A DNA stretch of 47,399 nt. Origin: a virus. A program made the position numbers and the translations under genes. Of the stretch, positions 26,601 to 37,200 are shown piece after piece. Under the pieces are notes generated by a model. It saw nothing but the letters and a program-made list of their open reading frames with translations, was not told the DNA's origin and did no database searches. Numbering within the stretch: the first letter of the stretch is position 1; each line of letters opens with the position of its first letter. The stretch is from the IMG/VR virus record IMGVR_UViG_3300009481_004502, positions 1-47,399 of that record; one strand, given 5' to 3'.

Positions 26601-29600
26601 TTATACTTACGCTCTGTCCGGTTATATAGTTAGTACCGTTTGTTACGTAAAAGTTTTCGCCAGTTAAATTATTTGTTCCCCCAGTTATGTTTGCGGTTCC
26701 AGTTACGTTTACATTATTACCATCGGTATTTAGGGTAAAATTTGATACTCCACTAGTTATATTGATTACTCCAGTGGCGTTAGATCCAGTGAGTATATAA
26801 TTATTTCCTCCTGTTACAGTAAAGGACTCGCCAGTCGCAAACAGCGAAGAATTATTAGATATATCTGAGTTGCCCGTTATATAAACCGTGCTATTTGATG
26901 TAAGAGTTACCAACTCGTTACCCGATACGTTAACCGAATTATTTTCTGAGGTTATGGTTATATTACCGCCTGTTACGTGAGCAGGGCCATTTAGAGTGTG
27001 AGTACCTCCAGTTATTTGCACCAAGCTATTGCCAGATATAGTATTCGATCCACCCGTAATGTATATGTTATTACCTGTTACGCTATTAGTCCCACCCTGA
27101 ACGATTAAACTTGTTCCCGTTATAATTACATTGTCACCGCTATTAACTAGAGTTCCATTGGTGATACTAACATTTTCACCAGTTAAGAATATTGTTCCTC
27201 CATCTGCACCAGTGACGCTGAAGGAATTTCCAGTTAGATTAATTTCTCCGCCATTTGAATTTGTGATCGTATTTGTTCCAGAAGTAATCGTGGCAACACC
27301 GCCAGCGCCAATCGTCAACTGACTTACGGTTAAATTAGATCCAGTAAACGAAGTAGTATCTAGGGTTTGAATTGACCCGCCAGTAATAAATACATCCCCA
27401 GTGGAGTTTATAGATGCTCCAGTTCCACCAGTTATAAATATGTCCCTTCCGGTAATATTTGTTCCCGTGGAGTTTTGGACGAAATTTGTACCACCAGTTA
27501 TAAGGATTGTGCCGCTCTGAATGGTATTTACTGTATTTTGAGCAATATTTACTGAATCAGCATTTAGTACAGAGTCAAATATAGAGTTCTCGTTACCCGT
27601 GAATTCGGTTATTGTAACTCCAGAAATAGTATTTTTATCACCTTGGACATAAACTGTGCCTCCGGTAATTTCAGTTTGCTCAGAGAAGTTTACATAGATT
27701 GCTTCTCCAGTATGAATTGTATTTACGCCATTGGTTATCGTAATTGAATTTCCGGTGAACTCACTAGTACCGCTGTTTATACTAACAGACTCTAAGTTAG
27801 AATTATTAAATGATACTGTATTACTTGTACCAGTAATAGAAAGCGTAGCATCTCCCGTTATATTAAGAGTATTACTACCTGTAGCATTTACAGTGTTTGT
27901 CCCAGATATATTCGCTACATTTGTAGTTATTGTGGTGTCGCCTGAGTAAATATTTACAGCGTCTCCAGTTGAAATTGTATTTGTTCCACCCGTTATTGTG
28001 ACTATCGCGCCTTCCACTACAACTGAATCGGCAGATATTGTTCCTCCATTATTGGTAACGCTAGTGCCACTTACTACATTTAAAGTGCTGTTGCTTACAT
28101 TAAAGGTTGTTCCTGTTGCCCCAGATACAAACCCACTTTGTATAGTAACATTTTCGCCAGTTACAAACGCATTCCCAGAAACATGGGTTGTTCCTCCAGT
28201 AATCCCTATGGAACTTATGGTATTTCCAGTTATAGAATTAGACCCACCAGACGTAAATAGTCTTTGTACGTCTAATATTAAAGTAGCATTATTCGTTATG
28301 CTGTTTTCGCCACTTGTTATAGTTACTGTTCCAGAATTTGCTATGGTCGTATTACCACCAGTAATTGAAACTAAGGATATACTTGAACCAGTAATATTAC
28401 CGCTGCCACCGTCACTAATTTGAACGCTCGATATTGTTTGGCCAGTTACATTTAATGAGCCAGATCCAGTTGCAGTTATAGATATTGATGTCCCAGTTAG
28501 ATTATCTATTTCAGAGCTTGATATTGTTATCGTTTCTCCAGATACAGAAACATTACCCGATACATAATTAACTCCCCCAGTTACAAAAGTGTTCGCTCCA
28601 GTCCAATTATTTTGACCTCCGGTAATATATACATTTGATATCGCAGCGCCGGAAAAATTGTTAGTACCAGTGTTAGAAGTAACATTATCTGGAGTTAAAG
28701 CCAAAGTTCCTGAGTTTGTTATGTTCGTAACACCACCAGCAATTGAAACGCTCCCAGAGGTGGAAATCGTGGAAGTACCAGAATTTATAGTTATATCACC
28801 TGTATTATTAGATATTGTGGTATCGCCACTTGTTATAGATACATTAGAGCTTTCGACAGTATTTACGCCCCCAGTAACAGTTGCAGATTCTGCGAATCTA
28901 ATAAATGCATATCCTAAGTCACTAAGAGTTAGATAATTTTCGCCCCCTGTTATGTGGTAATTACCATCTAAGCCTGTGACGTTAAAAGTAGATCCAGTTA
29001 CGTTATACGTACTTCCATTAGAGGTGATTATGCCTGTTCCACCAGTAATATTTATAGTACTACCTGTGATATAATTAGTACCACTTTGGACAGTTGAGTT
29101 ATCGCCAACAATACTTACGTCGCCGTTAATTGTCGGCGTAATTAAATTATTTGTTCCACCACTAATTTCTAATTTATCTAAATTTGGGAAATAGTTTTCG
29201 CCACCAGTGATATTTAATACAGCGCCAGAGTTATTTTCTCCAGTAAGATAAAAGTTTCCACTCTTTACGGTTATTGTATTATTAGCACCAGTAAAGAACG
29301 TATTTCCGGTATTAATATTAATCGTCAATCCAGTTTCAAGACCTGTGAAATATGTTTCACCAGAATTTACTGAGATCTCATTACCAGTTATATAATTAAT
29401 TCCAGAATTAACTGTAGTAGTACCAGTTATGTATACGTTATTAGAAGAATTTTCATTACTGTGAACACTATTGGTTCCACCAGTTATGTAAATATGACCA
29501 GTTCCAGTATTAAACGAGACATTTGTTGTCCCATTTTGTATGGCAATATCATTATCGCCAGTTATTTGTAGGTCGAAACTTCCGCCGTCTATAGTTAAAT

Positions 29601-32600
29601 TCTCTGCATTTACCGTAGAAGCGCCCAAGGCTGTTAGGCTTATAGTATTGCCTGTTACCCCAAGGTTGTCAGAAGTTAGATTAAGGTTATTTAAGTTATC
29701 TCCCGTAACCGTAGCACCACTAGAATTAATAGTGTTCGTTCCACTATTTATTGTTATTCCTACACTAGCTGTAGCAGTGACCTGAGAAGAAGCTTCGTTT
29801 GCTGAAGCAAGAGCGTATCCACCAGTAATATAATTTGTGCCTCCAGTTATATTTATATTGGAGGTCATAACTCCAGAGGCATTTGCCGTGGAGGCATATC
29901 CATTAGCGTTTGCAATACCAACTGCCCCGCTAATATTATTAGTACCACTAGATATGTTTACCGTAATTCCAGTTATGGTGTTGGTGGACGGATTGCTAAA
30001 GTTAATGGTAGAGTTATTAATATCTCCAAGCTCAATCCCAGATGCTAAATTGACTGTTCCATCAGATATTGTAATTCCAGTACCAGTAACAGAAACTTGA
30101 GTTCCATCACTATTGTATAGCTGGACACTTCTTCCTGTATAAACATTTACCGTTCCACTTTCTGGATAGATAAAGTTTGTGCTTTCTCCGCTAATAGATA
30201 TAGATGAAGATGCCCCAGTTAAATTATTTGTACCTCCCTGTATACTAATTGGCACTGTAGAATTAGCAGATGTAAACGTCCTTACCTCTACTTCTTCGCC
30301 TTCTGCTGGAGCTTCCGCTAAATGTACAAAATTTCCACTTATTTCATAATCCTTAAAAGGACTCATCAAGACACCACCAACAGAAACCAATAAACTTTCT
30401 TCTCCTGTTGGCACTGAACCTGAAATTAAATAATCTCTTCCATCGGGGTCATATATCGAAGTGCCAATTGACTTATTGTCAGAGACAGTAGTTATATAAT
30501 TTGTGCTATTGTTTGTGGAGAGACCAGTAGTGGAAACATTATCTAAGCTTCCACTATTTAAAGTCAAAACTGAATTATGAGCAGTAACCGTATTGCCGGA
30601 GCTAATTTCAACATTAGATCCAGTTAAATTAATTGTACCCGTTGCAAAAATATTAACGCCTGTTGCGTTGGATATATTGCCAGTTAAATTAATTGTATCA
30701 CCCGTTACATTCGTTATAGATCCAGTTACGCTAAATGTTTGACCACTAGCGCTTGTAACGTTTCCGGTTATATTTGTTGAAACTCCAGTTATTTCATTAG
30801 TTCCACCAGATACATATACATTTGTACCAGTTGTTGTAGTTATAATGTTCGAATCGTGAACATTCTGGATTGTTCCGGTATAATTTACAGTTGCCCCTGA
30901 AATACTAGCGTTGTTTCCAGAGACACTTATGTTTCCACTATTTACGGTGACGTTGTTAACGCCGCCAGTAAGACTTAAATCATTTGAGCTTATAGTTACA
31001 TAATTTGTTCCGCTCAATAAAGAGAATGACCCCGGCTCTTTTCCGGTAATGTAATTTGTTCCACCTGTTACCGTTATTGAAGATCCAGTTATGTATCCAG
31101 TACCGTAATTATTAACCGATATATTATCCCCTGTTAATTCAAGACCACCAGTAACATTTATGGTGTTTGTACCACCTGAAATAATTAAATCACCACTTAC
31201 TTCATTTGTGCTATTGATTACTCCACCAGTTACATTAAATGTAGCGTTAGCATCCTTTATTGTTATTTCGGAGTCATGAATCGACGAAATGGTAGAGTCT
31301 TCTATATCTAAAGTTCCATTATATATATCCGCATTGCCCGTAACTTGGAGAGAGCTTATTGTAGCTACTCCAGAGTTTTGCAGTACGAAAAATCCCGGAT
31401 CTGATACTGTAACTGCATCTTTTTTAACGGTGTCAGCCGCAATATCTAAAGATACAGTTTGCCCACCAGTTATGGATATATTTCCAGAATGAGAACCAGA
31501 AAATGTAACTTGAGTAGACTCTCCAGTTATGGTCGTATTTCCAGATAAAGAATCTATATTTATGGTTTCGGCAGATAATGAACTTACATCTCCAGTTAAA
31601 TTAAATATAAAATCCCCAGATATGTCAGAAATTTCTACATCTACTTCTGAATTATTAAACGTATTTAAAGTGCCGCTTTCTTGAATTAAGGTGGCGGTAG
31701 CCCCGCTATTAACATTAACTGTACCGCCAGTTACGTAAACTAAGTTTGTTTCACCGCTATATATATTTGCAGTATTTCCAGTCCCTGTAATTGTAACAGA
31801 ATTTACTCCTCCAGTTATTGTTAAATCGCCTGATAAATTTCCGCCGTTAAAATACTGATTAACTTCTGTAGTGCCATTATTAACTATAGTGCCGCCAGTT
31901 ACATTAAAGGTGCTATTATTACCATCTACTGTAAACGTACCGCTTTTGGTGTCATTAAATACGTTTATACTATCATCAATGTCGAAAGAAGCTCCGCTGA
32001 ATCCTGTAATTGTGGTAAACGTACTACCAGAGATAGAAATGTTTTGGCCTGTAATATACTGATTAGAGCCACTTCCAGTAATAAATATATCATTTCCAGA
32101 TACAAATAAGTTTCCACTCTCCTTATTGTAAATATTTATATTATTAGGAGAATTAAAAGTAAAATTACCAGTGGAATTAATTATGGCTGTTCCAGAGTTT
32201 ACAGTTACCCCAGTGCCTAAATTGCCATTTATATTTGTTGTTCCGCCAGTAGCAAAGACGCTGCCAGACACATTTCCAGTAAGATCTACTTGCCCAGTGT
32301 ATATATGAAGATTTTCTGGGGCGGGTAAAGTCAACTGATCATAATCAGAAGAATCTAAATTTATTGTAGCTCCAGATGCTACATCTACAGAATTACCGCT
32401 TCCAGTTATGTATATACTAGCGTTTGTGCCATTATTAAAGGTAAAGCTTCCGGAAGTAGATTGAGAAAACGAGGATGTCCCTCCGGTAATATTAACAGTA
32501 CTTCCAGTGACGTAATTAGTGCCAGAATTAAGCTGAATGTTTTGCCCGGTTACGTAACCAGTTGTTGCGTTGACTGTATTGTTTGTCCCGGTAATATTTA

Positions 32601-34296
32601 CTGAAGCAGAATTTACAGTTATTGTGCTGCCAGTTACAGAAAGTACATCTCCTGTTATATTTACAGTTCCAGAATTTATTTGATCTACTGATCCAGTTAC
32701 ATAAGCATTCTGTCCGGTAGCATTTAAAGTGATAGCGAGATTGTCGCCTGACGCGCTAAGATCTCCAGAGATATAATTTTCTCCAGAGTATATATTTATA
32801 TTTCCACTACTAATTGTATTTACTCCACCAGTTAAGTATCCAGTCTGGAAACTTACAGTGCCTGAGTTTGAAACGGTTACTTCTCCTCCTGAAAATATTA
32901 CTGTCCCAGTATTATTAACGTTTCCGCCAGATCCAGTTATATAAACTTGATCGCTAGACAAATTAGTAATATCAGAGCTACTGATATTTATAGTGCTATT
33001 TGATCCTGTTATGTCAGTTACAGAGCCACTTACTATTGAAACTGTACCCGCTAAATTTGTAACGTCTGTATCTCCAGTTATTGAAACTGTATCTGAGTTT
33101 ATAACTGTTATTTTTTTAGATCCAGTGATAGACGCATGAGCAGAGCTCGAAAGAGTAACTTCATCTGCATTTACGTCTACTGTTGAGCTATTTATAGTAT
33201 TAGTTCCAGAGTAAACATTTAAGCCTGTGCCTATAACAGTTACTTCTCCAGAGTTTATTATATCCCCGGTTACATTTGCTGTTCCCGTTATATAAACGTC
33301 TCCGCTGTTACTAATTGAAACAAAATCAGATTGATTTATGTTTGTGGTTCCACTTACGGAATTTGTTATGCTGACGTTATCGCCAGTAAAACTTAATGTA
33401 GAACTATTGTTTATTGTATTTCCATCTCCAGTTAAATTTAAAACTGAAGTATCTCTCATATTAAATGTAGAGAAGTTGCCTGTGGCTACTAATACTTGAG
33501 ACTCATATATATTAGCTGGATTTGGCTTGTAAACTAATGGCGACCCACCAGTTAAATTCAAAGTGGCAATTGTATTATCGGTAAGTACTTCTACAGTCCC
33601 ATTTACATTTACATCAGATGAGTTTGTTACTGTCGTTGTACCTCCATTTATAGTTACTGAATCACCTGTTACATTATTGTTTTCTCCAGTAATATAGAAA
33701 GTTTGCCCCGATACAGTAGTAGTTCCTCCAGTGATTTGAACTAATGTTCCGGTAACACTAGTGTTCGTGGAGTCAATTATCTGGTTGTATACATTTGATA
33801 CATCTCCTGATATCGTAGCCGCTCCAGAGTATACGTTTACATTAGAGTTGCTTACCCCTGTAAAGTAAGCGTCTTGACCAGAAGCTAAACTTATTGTGTT
33901 GGTTCCACTGAAAACACTAATGCTATTTCCGGTTACATTAGATTCACCACCTGTAATTATTATTTGAGATCCTGTAGCATATACAGTAGACCCAGAAATT
34001 GTATTATTATCCCCAGTTACAGAAACACTGCTAGAGCTATTGATGTAACCAATTCCGCTATCGGTTATGTAAACACTTCCAGTTACATCTCCTGAAATTA
34101 TACCACCGCTAGTTACATTAACATCTCCAGTTACTGAGATGTTGTTGGCCCCAGAAACAAACGTAGTACCCCCACTAATATCTAAATTTAGATCGCCACC
34201 GACATTTAATTCCTCAATGACACTACCGCTTACTGATACATTATTGCCCGTAATGTATCCTGTTGAGAAATTTAATTGTACTAAATCTATATTCAT
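23656..34296 (-). CDS. Giant repetitive tail-fibre protein (3546 residues, ITG beta-solenoid)
   Basis: Nearly the whole protein is a repeat of about seven residues, x-x-V-x-I-T-G, doubled into 14 (for example TVSITGGENFITGE). It is rich in Thr, Gly, Asn, Ser, Ile and Val, has almost no Cys or Lys, and is suited to a beta-solenoid or trimeric beta-roll. Residues about 1273-1343 are a different module (YLISGSVPTGEESLLVSVG, then SPFKDYEISGNFVHL). The C-terminus GETGQVAYDSNYLYIKVSG ending WRRTALGSW matches the end of phage fibres. It would form a long shaft with a compact tip. It is the last gene of the minus-strand tail operon and starts two bases after the 2309-residue gene. Few phage proteins are this long. 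The fold is inferred from the repeat. Confidence 0.85.
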   Translation of the reverse strand: MNIDLVQLNFSTGYITGNNVSVSGSVIEELNVGGDLNLDISGGTTFVSGANNISVTGDVNVTSGGIISGDVTGSVYITDSGIGYINSSSSVSVTGDNNTISGSTVYATGSQIIITGGESNVTGNSISVFSGTNTISLASGQDAYFTGVSNSNVNVYSGAATISGDVSNVYNQIIDSTNTSVTGTLVQITGGTTTVSGQTFYITGENNNVTGDSVTINGGTTTVTNSSDVNVNGTVEVLTDNTIATLNLTGGSPLVYKPNPANIYESQVLVATGNFSTFNMRDTSVLNLTGDGNTINNSSTLSFTGDNVSITNSVSGTTNINQSDFVSISNSGDVYITGTANVTGDIINSGEVTVIGTGLNVYSGTNTINSSTVDVNADEVTLSSSAHASITGSKKITVINSDTVSITGDTDVTNLAGTVSIVSGSVTDITGSNSTINISSSDITNLSSDQVYITGSGGNVNNTGTVIFSGGEVTVSNSGTVSFQTGYLTGGVNTISSGNINIYSGENYISGDLSASGDNLAITLNATGQNAYVTGSVDQINSGTVNITGDVLSVTGSTITVNSASVNITGTNNTVNATTGYVTGQNIQLNSGTNYVTGSTVNITGGTSSFSQSTSGSFTFNNGTNASIYITGSGNSVDVASGATINLDSSDYDQLTLPAPENLHIYTGQVDLTGNVSGSVFATGGTTNINGNLGTGVTVNSGTAIINSTGNFTFNSPNNINIYNKESGNLFVSGNDIFITGSGSNQYITGQNISISGSTFTTITGFSGASFDIDDSINVFNDTKSGTFTVDGNNSTFNVTGGTIVNNGTTEVNQYFNGGNLSGDLTITGGVNSVTITGTGNTANIYSGETNLVYVTGGTVNVNSGATATLIQESGTLNTFNNSEVDVEISDISGDFIFNLTGDVSSLSAETINIDSLSGNTTITGESTQVTFSGSHSGNISITGGQTVSLDIAADTVKKDAVTVSDPGFFVLQNSGVATISSLQVTGNADIYNGTLDIEDSTISSIHDSEITIKDANATFNVTGGVINSTNEVSGDLIISGGTNTINVTGGLELTGDNISVNNYGTGYITGSSITVTGGTNYITGKEPGSFSLLSGTNYVTISSNDLSLTGGVNNVTVNSGNISVSGNNASISGATVNYTGTIQNVHDSNIITTTTGTNVYVSGGTNEITGVSTNITGNVTSASGQTFSVTGSITNVTGDTINLTGNISNATGVNIFATGTINLTGSNVEISSGNTVTAHNSVLTLNSGSLDNVSTTGLSTNNSTNYITTVSDNKSIGTSIYDPDGRDYLISGSVPTGEESLLVSVGGVLMSPFKDYEISGNFVHLAEAPAEGEEVEVRTFTSANSTVPISIQGGTNNLTGASSSISISGESTNFIYPESGTVNVYTGRSVQLYNSDGTQVSVTGTGITISDGTVNLASGIELGDINNSTINFSNPSTNTITGITVNISSGTNNISGAVGIANANGYASTANASGVMTSNINITGGTNYITGGYALASANEASSQVTATASVGITINSGTNTINSSGATVTGDNLNNLNLTSDNLGVTGNTISLTALGASTVNAENLTIDGGSFDLQITGDNDIAIQNGTTNVSFNTGTGHIYITGGTNSVHSNENSSNNVYITGTTTVNSGINYITGNEISVNSGETYFTGLETGLTININTGNTFFTGANNTITVKSGNFYLTGENNSGAVLNITGGENYFPNLDKLEISGGTNNLITPTINGDVSIVGDNSTVQSGTNYITGSTINITGGTGIITSNGSTYNVTGSTFNVTGLDGNYHITGGENYLTLSDLGYAFIRFAESATVTGGVNTVESSNVSITSGDTTISNNTGDITINSGTSTISTSGSVSIAGGVTNITNSGTLALTPDNVTSNTGTNNFSGAAISNVYITGGQNNWTGANTFVTGGVNYVSGNVSVSGETITISSSEIDNLTGTSISITATGSGSLNVTGQTISSVQISDGGSGNITGSSISLVSITGGNTTIANSGTVTITSGENSITNNATLILDVQRLFTSGGSNSITGNTISSIGITGGTTHVSGNAFVTGENVTIQSGFVSGATGTTFNVSNSTLNVVSGTSVTNNGGTISADSVVVEGAIVTITGGTNTISTGDAVNIYSGDTTITTNVANISGTNTVNATGSNTLNITGDATLSITGTSNTVSFNNSNLESVSINSGTSEFTGNSITITNGVNTIHTGEAIYVNFSEQTEITGGTVYVQGDKNTISGVTITEFTGNENSIFDSVLNADSVNIAQNTVNTIQSGTILITGGTNFVQNSTGTNITGRDIFITGGTGASINSTGDVFITGGSIQTLDTTSFTGSNLTVSQLTIGAGGVATITSGTNTITNSNGGEINLTGNSFSVTGADGGTIFLTGENVSITNGTLVNSGDNVIITGTSLIVQGGTNSVTGNNIYITGGSNTISGNSLVQITGGTHTLNGPAHVTGGNITITSENNSVNVSGNELVTLTSNSTVYITGNSDISNNSSLFATGESFTVTGGNNYILTGSNATGVINITSGVSNFTLNTDGNNVNVTGTANITGGTNNLTGENFYVTNGTNYITGQSVSITGGANSLTGVTFSLTGGTNTITGSTITIQSGDNSITNQAGASLTIDAPVASVDGGVNSITGNNISITGGTNTFSGQNSDVFITGGTSFVTGRDIFATGGNIFATGLTVSATGQSIGLSGGTNYITGTDVYVSGGVNSLTGNSFEITGGINYITGSTVNITGDAQITGGVIHATGTIGSITSGISNVSGATTVTITGGTSNVTGTEVNITNGTVSTLNATNVNITGGNNSVSSPSNAYITGSVQITGGANHFTGTEVYITGGTSLNTGSTVSITGGENFITGETVYVTGNNANITGETVYVTGHSITFNNSTGNITGGTFFIDDSSNVIYSGESFSITGGTNTLNGTGNTIYITGDNASITNGINEITGHNIVVNNGSNNITGGEVYVTGGTNTVTGTNISTTGSTITNSTLYLTGFGVEIISGTSFVTGDNPTITGGVNYLSGSDFNVYSGVNYITGNKAYVSGETINITGVDEFIYASGHNITISSGNVYSTGVTYDITGGSIASVVGETINVTGVELLELTITGASATAFTTTTTAFITGGTNFATGNEITVISGTSFITGTQDINVTGGVSNISGANVAYVTGTVNITGGSNYITGSEVGISGSTNFITGDAFITGSGTHHITGHTISVFPTQANVFNSYSNNYGTLKAADVFITGGTVFTTGDSHTVNADTVNITGNETSVTNSTNSHITGFIVSVRNGTNTISGQIVNITGNNADIVVSEASTLVSVTGTTISNIDITGTANIDAENAYFTEGTGFNITGTSIFLTGGVHNVTGSTVNITGSTINNQGTINLTGSGISITNGTGFITDSDVTLNSSVNFITGISQSGVVYNINTGATNIEAVSGGSFHVTGGNVNFSGEAFTISGDVNVTSGTFSNVQTIQQDLNLNNGSQGTFVNPTINDDVISYGTLQINGDVTLDQVTGDTLIHGVLRYEYTGSIPTSSSDTYGETGQVAYDSNYLYIKVSGAGWRRTALGSW
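23980..34270 (-). repeat. Coding tandem repeat, 21/42-base period
   Basis: The DNA under the solenoid shows a recurring core that reads on the + strand as CCAGTTAT(A/G)T and variants (the complement of ITGG codons), spaced in multiples of 21 bases for about 10 kb. It is interrupted near 30265-30480 by the non-repeat module. Third positions vary freely, so the copies are old and kept by selection on protein. Confidence 0.75.
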
Positions 34297-34298
34297 TA

Positions 34299-37200
34299 TT
34301 AGCTTGCAGCCCCAGTTAGGTAAACTGTTGAGTAATAAATGTAGTAATTAGTGCCTGTAGCTTGTACAGTATTCGCACCACTTATTACATTTGTCGAGTT
34401 GGCGTTACCTGTAAAGCTCAGGTCTCCGCTGTTTAAATCTATATTTGTTATTTGGCCAGACCCAGTTATCGATATGCTATCTATGCTGTTGCCTGTAATA
34501 TTAACGCCAGTAGAGTTATTTACCGTTACATTACTGGTGAACACATCTACGTTTTCACTGTCAGTGATCGTAGCATCATCACCAGTTATGTTGAATTGAG
34601 TTTGCCCATATCCTTGAGCCGTAAATGAGGCGTTTGCTGTAATTGTGTTGTTGTATTCTTGCGTATTAATCGACATTGGGTCGATTTTGTATCCGAAGAA
34701 GAAGGATTGATCCGGATCATCCTTTACTTTTCTATTAGCGGAGGAGTCTGTGATCGCAAAGATTTCAAAATAATCTCCGGATAACGCATCTACAACCGAT
34801 GACACGGTTGGAGTTAAAAAGTAGTTAGCAACATCGTCTGTATTGTAGACTTTACTAGCGGCAATTTCACTATTGTGGTGAGTTGACGATGTGGTTCCAT
34901 TAATTGATGTGGCATTTTTATGGATTTGAGCCTCAACGAAATCCCCTGCGGAAATCTTACCCATGTAAAGAGATGCGGATAAGAAATACTTTCCTGATTC
35001 TGGCGCTATGAATCTAAAGTTGGATTCATCATATCCTGTAATATAATTTTCTCCAGATCTTTCATGGTTAAATTCTACAATTTCGTATTTGTTTTGAGCT
35101 ATAGTCAGGTCACTTCCAGATCTGTAAGCGTGGAAATGAGGTACTTTAATACTACCGCTATCAGACATTGCGCCTGAGAAAATATAATTAGCAGTACCAT
35201 TATTTTGAGTAACATGAACCCCAGATGCAAGCCCAGTTATATTTGCGGTTGAATTACCCTGTATTGTTATTCCAGTTCCAGAGTAGCCAAAGTTACTTAC
35301 TTGACTGTCTGTAATTGTTAAAGTCTGCCCAGAAAGAGTTGGAATAATTCCAGAGTTTGTTACTGTTACATTAGTGCCTGTAACTGATGCGGTTCCAGTA
35401 TACCCAGATAGGAAAAATACGTCATTAGTGCTTTCATATATTCTAACGTCTGTTCCGCTTACTGAATTAGTGCCGCCAGTAATATGTGCAATTCCAGTTA
35501 TTTGATTGCTTCCGCCAGTAACATGAACTTTACCTGCTCCAGTTTCTGCGTATACGAAAGTTTCAGAATTGTTTGTTATGTAGTTAATAGTTCCTTCATT
35601 GGCTACTACTACATTTGAATTAGTGGAAGTTACGCTAGAATCACCACCCGGCTCAGTATATACATTAACTGCGGTAGCTGCTGCGTTGTTGTCGATGCTA
35701 ACATCGATTCCTGTAAACTGGTTATATATAGATTGACCGCCACCAGTAATGCTTACATTACTATCGTAAATATTATAGTTATCTACGTTCAACCCAGATA
35801 TATCACCAGAAAAAGTAATGTTTGTTCCTGTTGAAAGATCGGTGAAGTTAAGACTTCCAGATCCCTCCATAGGAATAGTAATGTTGTACTCGGTAGGTTG
35901 AGCTACAACACTATCTGATATTTGTCTTATTAAGACTTCTTCACCTACGCTTGGAGCAGAAGCTATCTTTACGCCAGTAGTTCCTGATAATACATAATCT
36001 ATGCTAGGTGAAAGCTCTATGCCGTCAAGAGACACAAAGACTCGTTCTACGTCATTTTCTGTATACTCCATTAAGAACGAATCTTGATCTCCGTTCCCTG
36101 TGTAAATTGCTGTTCCTATTACAGAACCTATCCCAGTGTTAGGCTGAAAAGTAAGAGATGCATTACCGTGAGTTGTAATTTCAAAACTCGCAGCACCACT
36201 ACCGCTATTGAAAGTACCTACAGCGTACAAACTTCTACGGCTTGCTACATCATCATCGGAATGCGTTGATCCAAGTCTTGCGTATACGTCAAGGTTAAGC
36301 GGCGAATCCCCATTGTGCGCTGATGGATAACCTTCCGTGACATAACTAGCTAGAATATTATCGCTCTCACTATTTGTCGTTTCTACTTGAGCGGTAGTAA
36401 CGATTGGCCAATCCATTTCATCACTGCCGACTTTAATTTTTACGTCTTGTAAATTATCCGCTGTTTGTAAAAAGGTAGTAAAATGAACTTTAACGTGCTC
36501 CCACACCGAAGAAGGGGGAAGATTTAAAGCTATAGACCCAACAAGTGTATCCGTAGAGGTTAAAGTGTTTGAAGTCGCGGTTCCCTGCACTCCAGTAAAG
36601 CCTAAGTGATTGCCAATACTTACATTCTCGAAATTGTAAGTGTCTGTTGTAGGATCTACCGAGTGGCCGTTTATGTTGATACCTGCTCCATCGCCAGTTA
36701 AGGTTATAAAGTTGTTCTCTATAACGGCTGATTTTGAAGTATCATCTTTCTCGTAAGCAATTATTTTCCCACCAGAAATAATTAAGTCCCTGTCAAGTAA
36801 AGTAGCTCTAGTAATATTTTCATATATTTCTAAAATATCGTCGGAGCTTTTTGCTCCGCTGAACATATGAATATCTCTCAAGTTTCCTTCAACAAATCTA
36901 GCTGCTGACGTATTTGAGAGTATGTTGATTTGCTGATCTGTATATGAAATGGTTTTTGAACCTACAGATTCAGAATTAGCTTCCTCACCACTAATATATA
37001 TTTTGTGGGTTGACCCATCCCAAGTCGAATTAACTAAATGGTACTGACCTGTGTCAACGGGATTAGTAAATACCGTGGAAGAACTAAGATCAGTAAATGT
37101 CAGAGTAGAAAAGAATCTTCTGCTAGAGTCATAACTTATCTGAAAACTTACGAGCTCAGTAGGCACTAAGTTTGGAGCTTCAAAAATTGGTGTCGCTATT

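Noticed and set aside
24899-32062. Proline/valine-rich open frames on the + strand opposite the giant fibre gene
   Set aside because: They are the complement of the ITG codons, have no family features, and lack ribosome-binding sites. They are shadows of the repeat.
23656-34296. CRISPR array or other non-coding repeat locus in the 10-kb repeat region
   Set aside because: The repeats have a 21/42-base coding period with an uninterrupted minus-strand frame of 3546 codons and no equal-length repeats with unique spacers.
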